Source: Nemertoderma westbladi (taxonomy: Eukaryota > Xenacoelomorpha > Nemertodermatida > Nemertodermatidae). From it: a stretch of 64,000 bases of DNA. The notes beneath the pieces are model-generated. The model made no database searches. It was not told where the DNA came from and worked only from the letters and a program-made list of their open reading frames with translations. The stretch is from positions 70,860-134,859 of the forward strand of contig JAUCBJ010009083.1 of NCBI GenBank assembly GCA_032718475.1. Direction: 5' to 3'. This document shows positions 12,701 to 23,760 of the stretch, in pieces. Each line of letters starts with the position of its first letter. The stretch's first letter is position 1. Both the position numbers and the translations under genes were made by a program.

Positions 12701-12943
12701 TACAGTTTGGGCCTATCCATTCAATAGCATTATACTAAGCCCTCATTATCATTTTCTCATGAGCACCAACCAGCTGGAATTTCTATCATTGAGTCTATAG
12801 CAAGTTTCGTGTTAATGGGATATGGGGTTAATTTATATACCTAATATACAGTATATAATTTTTTTAGAAACTTTTTTCCATATCATGGGGTTGAGCTGCG
12901 TCGATTGATTTAACTTTCATTGACGGACGAGCTATAGGTTCGT
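9701..12943. other. no gene seen; old repeats
   Basis: No convincing gene on either strand; the short frames (9732-9914, 11395-11622, 11592-11876, 12383-12574) look random. Three diverged copies of a unit of about 165 bp lie at about 11080-11510. They share the pattern 'ttcgaaac...gatatcgcgttta...aaatcgaaaaccccatcgaatt'. A run of 17 C occurs at 11513-11529. A near-palindromic 'aacgaaacgaaa' stretch is near 10190-10310. Confidence 0.45.
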
Positions 12944-15900
12944 CCGGGACCACATCATTGTTCATACTGAGAAGATCCCGGGACCAAATCATTGTTCATA
13001 CTGAGAAGATCCTGGGACCACATCATTGTTCATACTGAGAAGATCCCGGGACCACATCATTGTTCATACTGAGAAGATCCCGGGACCACATCATTGTTCA
13101 TACAGAGAAGATCCCGGGACCACATCATTGTTCATATAGAGAAGATCCCGGGACCACATCATTGTTCATACTGAGAGGATCCCAGGACCAAATCATTGTT
13201 CATATTGAGATCCCGGGACCACATCATTGTTCATATTGAGGAGATCCCGGGACCACATCATTGTTCATACTGAGAGGATCCCGGGACCACATCATTGTTC
13301 ATACTGAGATCCCAGGACCACATCATTGTTCATATAGAGAAGATCCCGGGACCACATCATTGTTCATACTGAGAGGATCCCAGGACCAAATCATTGTTCA
13401 TACTGAGATCCCAGGACCACATCATTGTTCATACTGAGATCCCGGGACCACATCATTGTTCATATTGAGGAGATCCCGGGACCACATCATTGTTCATACT
13501 GAGAGGATCCCGGGACCACATCATTGTTCATACAGAGAAGATCCCGGGACCACATCATTGTTCATATAGAGAAGATCCCGGGACCACATCATTGTTCATA
13601 CTGAGAGGATCCCAGGACCAAATCATTGTTCATACTGAGATCCCAGGACCACATCATTGTTCATACTGAGATCCCGGGACCACATCATTGTTCATATTGA
13701 GGAGATCCCGGGACCACATCATTGTTCATACTGAGAGGATCCCGGGACCACATCATTGTTCATACTGAGATCCCAGGACCACATCATTGTTCATACTGAG
13801 AAGATCCCGGGACCAAATCATTGTTCATACTGAGATCCCAGGACCACATCATTGTTCATACTGAGAAGATCCCGGGACCAAATCATTGTTCATACTGAGA
13901 TCCCAGGACCACATCATTGTTCATACTGAGAAGATCCCGGGACCAAATCATTGTTCATATAGAGAAGATCCCGGGACCACATCATTGTTCATACTGAGAG
14001 GATCCCAGGACCACATCATTGTTCATATAGAGAAGATCCCGGGACCACATCATTGTTCATATTGAGAAGATCCCAGGACCACATCATTGTTCATACTGAG
14101 AGGATCCCAGGACCACACCATTGTTCATATTGAGAAGATCTCGGGACCACATCATTGTTCATACTGAGGAGATCCCGGGACCACATCATTGTTCATACAG
14201 AGAAGATCCCAGGACCAAATCATTGTTCCTATTGAGAAGATCCCAGGACCACATCATTGTTCATATTGAGAAGATCCCGGGACCACATCATTGTTCATAC
14301 TGAGAAGATCCCGGGACCACATCATTGTTCATACAGAGAAGATCCGGGATCACATCATTGTTCATAATGATAAGATCCCGGGACCACATCATTGTTCATA
14401 ATGATAAGATCCCGGGACCACATCATTGTTCATATAGAGAAGATCCCGGGACCACATCATTGTTCATACAGAGAAGCCCCGGGAACACATCATTGTTCAT
14501 ACAGAGAAGATCCGGGATCACATCATTGTTCATAATGATAAGATCCCGGGACCACATCATTGTTCATAATGATAAGATCCCGGGACCACATCATTGTTCA
14601 TAATGATAAGATCCCGGGACCACATCATTGTTCATATAGAGAAGATCCCGGGACCACATCATTGTTCATACAGAGAAGCCCCGGGAACACATCATTGTTC
14701 ATACAGAGAAGATCCCGGGACCACATCATTGTTCATATTGAGGAGATCCCGGGACCACATCATTGTTCATACAGAGAAGTCCCGGGATCACATCATTGTT
14801 CATAATGATAAGATCCCGGGACCACATCATTGTTCATATAGAGAAGATCCCGGGACCACATCATTGTTCATACTGAGAAGATCCCGGGACCACATCATTG
14901 TTCATACTGAGAAGATCCCGGGAACACATCATTGTTCATAATGATAAGATCCCGGGACCACATCATTGTTCATACTGAGAAGATCCCGGGACCACATCAT
15001 TGTTCATACTGAGAAGATCCCGGGACCACATCATTGTTCATACTGAGAAGATCCCGGGAACACATCATTGTTCATAATGATAAGATCCCGGGACCACATC
15101 ATTGTTCATACAGAGAAGATCCCGGGACCACATCATTGTTCATATTGAGGAGATCCCGGGACCACATCATTGTTCATACAGAGAAGTCCCGGGATCACAT
15201 CATTGTTCATACTGAGAAGATCCCGGGACCACATCATTGTTCATACAGAGAAGATCCCGGGACCACATCATTGTTCATATTGAGGAGATCCCGGGACCAC
15301 ATCATTGTTCATACAGAGAAGTCCCGGGACCACATCATTGTTCATACTGAGAAGATCCCGGGACCACATCATTGTTCATACTGAGAAGATCCCGGGAACA
15401 CATCATTGTTCATAATGATAAGATCCCAGGACCACATCATTGTTCATACAGAGAAGTCCCGGGACCACATCATTGTTCATACTGAGAAGATCCCGGGACC
15501 ACATCATTGTTCATACTGAGAAGATCCCGGGAACACATCATTGTTCATAATGATAAGATCCCGGGACCACATCATTGTTCATATAGAGAAGATCCCGGGA
15601 CCACATCATTGTTCATATTGAGAAGATCCTGGGACCACATCATTGTTCATACTGAGAAGATCCTGGGACCAAATCAATGTTCATACTGAGAAGTCCTGGG
15701 ACCAAATTATTGTTCATACTGAGAAGATCCCGGGAGCACATTATTGTTCATACAGAGAAGTCCCTCGACCACATCATTGTTCATACTGAGAAGATCCCGG
15801 GACTACATCATTGTTCATACTGATAAGATTCCGGGACCACATCATTGTTCATACTGAGAAGATCCCGGGAACACATCATTGTTCAAATTGAGAAGATCCC

Positions 15901-16992
15901 AGGACCACATCATTGTTCATACTGAGAAGATCCCGGGACCACATCATTGTTCATACTGAGAAGATCCCGGGAACACATCATTGTTCATACTGAGAAGATT
16001 CCGGGACCACATCATAGTTCATATAGAGAAGATCCCAGGACCACATCATTGTTCATATTGAGAAGATCCCGGGACCACATCATTGTTCATACAGAGAAGA
16101 TCCCGGGACCACATCATTGTTCATATTGATAAGATCCCAGGACCACATCATTGTCCATACTGAGAAGATCCCGGGACCACATCATTGTTCATACAGAGAA
16201 GTCCCGGGACCACATCATTGTTCATACTGAGAAGATCCCGGGACCACATCATTGTTCATATTGATAAGATCCCAGGACCACATCATTGTTCAAATTGAGA
16301 AGATCCCGGGACCACATCATTGTTCATACAGAGAAGCCCCGGGAACACATCATTGTTCATACAGAGAAGATCCCGGGACCACATCATTGTTCATACTGAG
16401 AAGATCCCGGGACCACATCATTGTTCATACAGAGAAGTCCCGGGACCACATCATTGTTCATATTGATAAGATCCCAGGACCACATCATTGTTCAAATTGA
16501 GAAGATCCCGGGACCACATCATTGTTCATACAGAGAAGCCCCGGGAACACATCATTGTTCATACAGAGAAGTCCCGAGACCACATCATTGTCCATACAGA
16601 GAAGTCCTGGGACCACATCATTGTTCATACTAAGAAGCCCCGAGACCTCATCATTGTTCATACAGAGAAGTCCCGAGACCACATCATTGTCCATACAGAG
16701 AAGTCCTGGGACCACATCATTGTTCATACTAAGAAGCCCCGAGACCTCATCATTGTTCATACAGAGAAGATCCCGGGACCACATCATTGTTCATATTGAA
16801 ACCACATCATTGTTCATACAGAGAAGCCCAGGGAACACATCATTGTTCATACAGAGAAGTCCCGAGACCACATCATTGTTCATACAGAGAAGCCCCGGGA
16901 CCACATCATTGTTCATGCAGAGAAGTCCTGGGATCACATCATTGTTCATACAGAGAAGCCCCAAGACCACATTGTTCATACAGAGAAGCCCA
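12944..16992. repeat. 34-bp satellite array, about 120 copies
   Basis: The unit is gatcccgggaccacatcattgttcatactgagaa, 34 bp. Variants of 31 bp lack 'gaa/gag', and the 'actgaga' part alternates among acagaga, atagaga, attgaga and aatgata. The core contains a palindromic cccggg. The array starts at 'gtccgggacc' near 12944 and decays at its right end (about 16560-16992), where 'ccccgggaacac', 'cccgagacc' and shortened units appear. Because 34 is not a multiple of 3 and the unit lacks stops in most phases, many apparent frames (for example 14594-14941 and 16522-17025) run through it. They are not genes. Confidence 0.97.
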
Positions 16993-17471
16993 CCCATCAA
17001 AGATCAATCTAAAGCTAACTGTTAATAAAGAGAGGATGAAATTATTAGTGAACATCGATAACTAATGGAAGTTACACAAATAATAATATAATTATATTAT
17101 TGAATACATGCACCACCGTTAACAAAAATAAATAAATAGGAACACAATATCTTCACAATACAAACAAAAATACACAATAAATTAAATTACCTGCTTGCAG
17201 AAACGAAAGTTTTCTATAAAGTACAGTATTAGTTATGTTGTATTAATATTTTATAGCACATAAATAAAATTCAATTTCACTACCCACTACAAACAACCCT
17301 TAAAAATATCGCCATAATCACCATCATTATCCATTTAAGAAATTTACATTATTATATTAGACTATCGGGACATTTATTACAACTTAACTTAGCCTATACG
17401 GCGAAGTCATTATGCGAACCACACATTTCAAATGCTGGCATAGTTAATTCACACAATAGCACTATGAAGCA

Positions 17472-17502
<31 letters not shown>

Positions 17503-19345
17503 AATAGATAAAAAAAAATCTAACGATATACAGCAAATTATTATCGGTACATTTAAGAAAAATATATAATAAAAAAAACATTTTTCTGAAAGCTAAAGAT
17601 ATGTAACGTAAAGCATATGGATTGCACCGGGTTAACCACATAAAGTTCCGATTAATATTGATGTCAGGAGATGGCATAGCACATTCTGAGATCTTAAATT
17701 AATTGTAAACAGACAAAGCCTCCATCGTAATACCTGACAATAATATCTATATAATAATACAATTAATAATAATACGATCTTGAAAAATCGGGTGATTGAA
17801 TATCCGAAAATAGTTGCACCCGAAAAGAAATGTATTGATTAGTTCGAATTTTATAAGAAAATCCATCCAGTAATCAACTATAAATAAATTTTAATGGAAT
17901 TGTTGCCTTACTATTATTTAAGTAGTGTGAAATAAAATGATAAAGTTGCCCTAAACTCGTTTCATACATTCCCCGCTACTGCTGCATATTATACTATAAA
18001 CTTTAAGAAAAAAAATTATAATTCAAAATAGCGATCCCGAAAATTACGAGAGAGGAAACCCCGGTCACGGAAATACAGAAATGTTTGATGCCGCTAAAAC
18101 ATTAGTCTGTACTAATAGATAAAATAAAAACAACGAAAAACAAAACAACCTGCATATACTAGTTAGCTTAAAGAGTCAAAGAGCTATTAGATGTCAAATT
18201 CCCACCATGCAGTTGGATTGGCCACAGCAGTAACATATTATGTGACTCGCTTAAGCACAACAGCGCGGCAAACCCGACCCTCCTGGGGCAATACAACATT
18301 TAATAGCCCAGCGTCCCACAACTTCCTACAACGATCTATAATAGCGTACAGACATTTAAAACAATCAGAGTTTAAACCCACCTAATAACTTGGGATGGTT
18401 TAGTAAACACGAACCTAATGAAAAGACAATGAAAAGCATTTGGAATAAAACATTTTTACTGCACAATAACGGCTGTCTATAGAACTGTTTGCGAAGACTG
18501 TGTTTCTTTAGGTCCGGGTCACACATTAGCTTTTAATTTTCAACATTGAAATAAAAGATAAAACACACTGAAACTTGAATGTTTGAACCAGGACGTAACC
18601 TTACCAAACAGTAGCCCAGAAGGCCATCGCAACATTATATGATATGTTGTAAATAATACCAGCACCGACTCACACTTATTAATTATAACGATAAGAAAGG
18701 TCCGTTATGAGTTTCTCTACGCTAAAGCTACTACAACCAAAGTACCATAAGTAATATTATAAAATAAATATACGATGGAGATGGACAATTACAAATAAAT
18801 AAATATACATATATAAACATAAAAATATTCGGATTATTTTTAAGGCTTTTTCAGCCTATATTTTGAGAATTCAATTACTTAGCTATTGCAGCAATATGAT
18901 GGCATATGAATAGACAAGGTAACATACCACAACGCAACACAGCTGTCCCAGTAGCAAACAATCTATTTTATTTATTACTTTTTGTTTTTCATTATTATTC
19001 ATGGTGAATTAAATATAATAAATTCGCTAATCGAATACATACACTCAACTGTTTCATCTGGGAATAAATTTATCGTTGCGAAATGGCGGGACATATTTTC
19101 CAACTTTATATGCCCCTATACACACTAAGTGTACCATGTACACGTTTACAATGTCACCTCGTCATACTAAATAATCGACGGGTTAAATACATGACGTTAT
19201 TTGAATACAATAAATGAATAATTAATTTATAATTCCATGAATCTATCAATTACAATAATTACGAAATAACTTGGATTCGAATCAATGAGACCACCATACA
19301 CAACACAAACTATTGGTATTCACATACAGTAAAGGTAATATCCAC
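16993..19345. other. no gene seen; AT-rich
   Basis: No supported coding region on either strand. A GA microsatellite lies at about 17480-17502. The short frames at 17474-17677 and 18191-18385 have no recognisable product. Confidence 0.45.
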
Positions 19346-19350
19346 TACTA

Positions 19351-20466
19351 TACACTATCTCCCTTAATACAATAAACATTTTTATAAAGTCGGAGCAAAC
19401 TTCGTATGAAAATAGATCGCCACCCTTACCATTTCTGACCTGGCCGAATTTTTAAATTTTCCACTTAGTAAAATGAGCCGTTAAAAATGCCTACTCTGGA
19501 GTCCCGAATAGTCGGGGTGGCTGGAATAAACGTGGTGGGTGGAAAATTTTGAAAACTTAGTTAACATAGAGTCTAGGAGGCGTACAGGTACAGTAGTACC
19601 TTCGACTACCGGTGGTATACTCGGTACACGGTTTTTGTTTTATTTCGCTTTCAACTCTCAATTATTATGAGAACAAACGTTGATTTACTCATAATAAAAA
19701 ATGTACTAAATTTTGTAGAAAAAAATATTAGTCGAGGTGTCTGGAATGAAATAATTGTGGGTGGATTTTCTTTTAAAAATTAATAGCCGTGTCGCCCCGT
19801 CTATTCGGGACTCCAGAGTACTTACGATATTTAACTATCTCTGTTGGCTTTATTTTTCGTCTTTGGAATGAAATATCGCTTTTATTAGAACCGCCGTCGT
19901 CTGTTGATTCGGAATCTGAAAACCGTTTCCAATTTAACCAATAACTTCCGGAGATATTTCAAAGGTAAATAATACAATACATTTTGATAAGTAAATCAAT
20001 ATACAGTAATTCAAATGTTTTTTACTCAATTCTAGAATATTAATTACGCGTAATGAATAAACAAGATAGAGAGAGTTTTAAACGCTCAGCTTAATAATAA
20101 TTAATATTCTAGAATAAAGAAAAAAATATTATAATTATACACCTTAGTATTTTGATAATATCTTTGGCATTTTTTTGTTAAATTTAAAACGGTTTTCAGA
20201 TTCGGTTTTAATGATATCTTACAGTCTTACACCCCAAAGCCGATGGAGGTGGGTTCATATTGCTAAATAGCCATTTTTAACGGCTCGCTGTAGCAAAATA
20301 ATTGGAAAATTTTAAATCCGACCCTCCAAGAAGCAGTAAGAAAAGGTGTTGAACTATTTCCATAATAAATTTCATAGCATTCAATTGAAATTTTAAAATA
20401 ATAGGGGTGGGGGGGGGGGGGCTCCGACTTGCTAAAAATGGTTGTTGTATTAAGGGAGATGGTGTA
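19351..20466. mobile_element. inverted-repeat (MITE/foldback-like) element, about 1.1 kb
   Basis: The left arm begins 'tacactatctcccttaatacaataaacattttt...aagtcggagc' at 19351. The right end at 20421-20466 is its inverted match ('gctccgacttgctaaaaatggttgttgtattaagggagatggtgta'). Homology between the arms continues inward: 'aaattttccac...gagccgttaaaaatg' near 19450-19490 pairs with 20268-20320. No transposase is encoded. A smaller inverted-repeat element (19492-19820) sits inside it. Confidence 0.7.
19492..19820. mobile_element. nested 329-bp inverted-repeat element
   Basis: The ends 'tactctggagtcccgaatagtcgggg' (19492 onward) and 'ccccgtctattcgggactccagagta' (to 19820) are inverted copies. 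The match continues inward through a 'ggctggaataa..gtggtgggtgga' block. It is non-coding and looks like a MITE nested in the larger element. Confidence 0.75.
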
Positions 20467-20573
20467 ATATAATAATTAATATGATGAAAGTATATTTTTG
20501 CAGTTGGGTTGTCCTAGAAATTTATTAATATATATGCAATCTCCTGGAGTAGTGTGTAATATTTATTTGTTTT

Positions 20574-20711
20574 AACTACACCATATCCCTTAATACAACA
20601 ACCATTTAACCATTTTTAGCAAGTTAGAGCCCACCTCTCCCCCCCCCCCCCCCCCTAATTTTATTATTGATTGAATTATTGTTGAAATAAGGGCGATGGT
20701 GTATTTAAAAC
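20574..20711. mobile_element. short MITE copy of the same family
   Basis: 'tacaccatatcccttaatacaacaacc' at about 20578 and the inverted 'aataagggcgatggtgta' ending near 20711 reproduce the ends of the 19351-20466 element in about 135 bp. A run of about 17 C lies in between (20639-20655). Confidence 0.55.
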
Positions 20712-21007
20712 AAATAAGTCGTGGAAAGGAAACAGTGCCATCTGTTTTTATAATTTTTATAATTATTTTGTTTATATTGTATTTTTAGAAATACACAGAT
20801 TAGACACATCAGTATGAGTGATAATAATACATTTTAGTTGAAACGAATCGAAAATAATCGTTTAATTGTAATTATTTAATTGTAATTAATTGTAATTGAA
20901 ATTAATCGTAATTAATTGGTTGGTATCGATTATTACACAAAAAATAAAACAAATTAATTTTATACTATTTTAAATTGAACTTTACCTCACACTGAAACCA
21001 CACGCTT

Positions 21008-22885
21008 CTAGGCGCGATGGAATCCTAACTCATTCACATGGCTGTTCCCCCTGCCGTTAGCGTCCCCCCCAGCCGACTCAGTTTGCCCCCTTTCCTTCCC
21101 CCCTCTCCCCACGGTTAGCAACTCGACCGATTCCACACCGGCGATCCCATCGTCACCCCACTCTTCGTCGTCGCTCGGACCACGAACTCCGGAGTACCAC
21201 TGATTCGTTAAATGTTTCATCTTCATCTGACCGCGACGTAAATCTTCGATAGTAAATCGCCGAGTGAAAAACGGCTTGAGATACAAAGCGTCTAGTTTCA
21301 TAAACCCCTTAAGGTTGGGTTTAGTTATTGTTATTTCTATAGGGTCCTCTTCTACGGTCGTTAGATCAGAAAGTGCGTCGGCCTCGACAGCGGATCCTAT
21401 CTCTTCAGTTTTACTCAAGGAGACCGCTTTAGGTCTCGAGTTCGTCCCTAGAGATACAGTTCGAGGGCGCAGCACCTTCATAAGCGGCATCGTGGAGCCG
21501 CCCAACACGAGGATGGTGAAGAGAATGAGGATGAGAGTGGTCGTTACGATAACGTGTCGTTTCTCGTCCGCGAGTTCGAGGTGGAGACTAAGAGCGAACG
21601 CGATCGCGCCTCTGAGTCCACTGAACCACATCACGAATTGCATCTTACCTGTTATCTTATGATCCCGGAAGTAGTTAAGAACCCAGGAGAGCGGGAATAT
21701 GTTAGCGGCACGTCCGAATAGTAGGAGAACGATGCTCCAGATGATGAAGGGGAATTTAAACATGTGTTTGAAGGAGAATATAGCGAGTCCGAGGTAGGCG
21801 AAAACACACGTCTCGCTGATAAACGCGACGGTTCGCAGTGTTTGTTGGACGGTTATCTGGGTTACCGGGCTCAGGTTGAAATGGGTGTAGTGAGACATAA
21901 CTATACCGCAGAAAAGAATAGCCATAATTCCGGAAAGTCGTAGTCCTTCTGCTAATCCGTAGGGGAGATATGCGAATATAAAGATGAGTCCGAATTCGAG
22001 ACTAGGTGAAGATCGTAAGTCGATGAATTTCGAGATTATCGCGGATAAAACCCCGAAGATGACCCCGATAAACCCGGAAACAAAGAACATTAGGCAGAAA
22101 TCGCCGACGCCTTTAATGAAAGTGGCGCTGCCCGTTAATATAGCGTTTTCTGGGAGGTTTAACTCAACTATAGTCGTGGCTAATACGATAGCGACAGCGT
22201 CGTTTAGGATACTCTCCCCGAACACGAGCATATAAAGAGTGGGGTCAACGTCGATGGCTTGGAAGATCGCGAGAGTTGCGACCGGGTCCACGGCGGAAAC
22301 GAGAGAACCAAACGCGAAACTCTCAACCGGACTTAGTTGGAAGACAACGCCTGCGACGCCTAGAAGGTAAATCCCACCGCCCATAACGGCTGCCGAAACC
22401 GCTGTCCCTACGATAGCGAACACTAGGATAGATCCGATGTTCTGGAAGAAGTTCCCTTTGTGTAAACTGTAACCCGATTCGAATATAATAGGAGGGAGGA
22501 GAAGAAGAAAGAATGTCGTTGGACTAAAGGCCTCGGTTTTTGACCAGTTGCCAAGTTGCGCGTTCGCTATGAGTTTCATGATGAGGCCGATCAGCGCTCC
22601 AAGGAACACGACAGCGATGCTTTCGGGGAGGTAATGGAACTTGAGTTTGATTAAGGCATGAGTAAGCATGATGCAGAGCCCGATGACAAATAGAATGAAG
22701 AATATGGTCATACTGCTAGAATGTTCTTGTTCCTGTTCGGAATGAGGGTTCGCGACAAGATCAACTCCGCCCGATTCATCCTCCTCTGTGGTCGAAGCGA
22801 TGACGGTTGCGGTGTCCAATATAGAGGAGTTTATTAGTTGTGTTAGATTAGAAATCGAATTGTTTAAAGTCGTTGCATCACCCAT
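21008..22885 (-). CDS. SLC9A8: Na+/H+ exchanger 8 (SLC9A8/NHE8)
   Basis: A 625-residue single-exon membrane protein. NHE8 swaps Na+ or K+ for H+ across Golgi, endosomal and apical membranes and so sets luminal pH. The N-terminus has several Asn-X-Ser/Thr sites and then SSMTIFFILFVIGLC, which begins the first retained membrane helix. Family signatures follow: FLLLLPPIIFESGYSLHKGN (about 126-145), FAFGSLVSAVDPVATLAIF (about 190-208), the ion-binding Asn-Asp in FGESILNDAV (about 222-231), LSGIMAILFCGIVMSHYTH, and WFSGLRGAIAFALSLHL. The cytosolic tail keeps the NHE8-specific LKGFMKLDALYLKPFFTRR and the LTNQWYSGVRGPSDDE ending, then adds about 45 Gly/Glu-rich residues. The ATG at 22885 has a strong context (ACAATGG). 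The frame is open 19 codons further upstream only from a GTG, which I rejected. No intron is present. Orthology to NHE8 rather than NHE6/7/9 or NHE1-5 is clear from the tail. Confidence 0.96.
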   Translation of the reverse strand: MGDATTLNNSISNLTQLINSSILDTATVIASTTEEDESGGVDLVANPHSEQEQEHSSSMTIFFILFVIGLCIMLTHALIKLKFHYLPESIAVVFLGALIGLIMKLIANAQLGNWSKTEAFSPTTFFLLLLPPIIFESGYSLHKGNFFQNIGSILVFAIVGTAVSAAVMGGGIYLLGVAGVVFQLSPVESFAFGSLVSAVDPVATLAIFQAIDVDPTLYMLVFGESILNDAVAIVLATTIVELNLPENAILTGSATFIKGVGDFCLMFFVSGFIGVIFGVLSAIISKFIDLRSSPSLEFGLIFIFAYLPYGLAEGLRLSGIMAILFCGIVMSHYTHFNLSPVTQITVQQTLRTVAFISETCVFAYLGLAIFSFKHMFKFPFIIWSIVLLLFGRAANIFPLSWVLNYFRDHKITGKMQFVMWFSGLRGAIAFALSLHLELADEKRHVIVTTTLILILFTILVLGGSTMPLMKVLRPRTVSLGTNSRPKAVSLSKTEEIGSAVEADALSDLTTVEEDPIEITITKPNLKGFMKLDALYLKPFFTRRFTIEDLRRGQMKMKHLTNQWYSGVRGPSDDEEWGDDGIAGVESVELLTVGRGGKERGQTESAGGDANGRGNSHVNELGFHRA

Positions 22886-23760
22886 TGTCAGATTGTTATA
22901 ATGAAGTTTCCTGGTTTCGATAATAATAATGCAGTAATGCACTGATACTGTGATATCCAGATATCTGGAAATAAGATGTGCAGCAGTACAGCAGTATGCA
23001 GGTACAGACTGAGAGTGACAGACAGACAGAGCAGCAGAGGTATTATTGATTATGGTACTGGCTGACTGGTACAGTGCAGCTGTAATGCAGTAATGGTCTA
23101 GTGTAGTAGTGGTAGGATCACCGGATTATATTACGTACGTGTCCAGCGTAACTGACTAACTGCCATACTAATGAATCACTGACTGACTGAATGATAACAA
23201 TTCATTTATTATTATTATTGGTGCTGCAGTAGCAAATATTTATTACTACAGTACTAAAACTGTCATTTCATTGGCCGATATAATTCAATGATTCCCCAAT
23301 CAGAAGGAGCAGCCTAAGCAGGGTTGAATAGAAGGGCAAGCATAAAGCGGGGTTAAATTGGCTGTTATGTGGAATACAATTCCACCAATCAGATCTTAGG
23401 AATCATAATGGTTTGTGACTACCTAAACACTGTTTGTGTTCTCTAGCATTAATCTAACAGTAAGAGTGCATGGCAATGGCAATGCAGCAATGTAAATGGC
23501 AAACCCACAGTGAGATTAGTGAGAATTGTAACCCACATAACAACAACGAATAAAACCGGCTTTGGCTGTCCTTGCCTTTATTAAACTGCGGATTCTACTG
23601 TAAGTGGGAATTCATTTAATTATATCGGCCAATGAAATGACAGTTTAATACTGCAGTAATAAATATTTGCTACTGCAGTAACAAATAATTACTACTGCAG
23701 TAACAAATATTTGTTACTGCAGAAATAAATTTTTTTTTACTGCAGTTGTTATATATATTA
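22886..23760. other. upstream region of NHE8; contains an inverted repeat
   Basis: No gene. The first 200 bp hold CAGTACAGCAGTA-type low-complexity sequence and may include the NHE8 promoter. No TATA box or other element can be assigned. Confidence 0.35.
23224..23750. mobile_element. inverted-repeat element with CTGCAG-rich end
   Basis: 'gcagtagcaaatatttattac...aaaactgtcatttcattggccgatataattcaatg' at about 23226-23291 recurs inverted at about 23612-23675 ('aattatatcggccaatgaaatgacagtttaatactgcagtaataaatatttgctactgc'). The right end then continues with four tandem copies of 'ctgcagtaacaaatatttgtta' up to about 23750. It is non-coding and MITE-like. Confidence 0.65.

Noticed and set aside
21264-22235. 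Plus-strand frames of 132 and 83 codons
   Set aside because: Antisense shadows of the NHE8 coding sequence.
22883-22942. 19-codon N-terminal extension of NHE8
   Set aside because: It begins with GTG; the ATG at 22885 has a strong context and matches the family's start.
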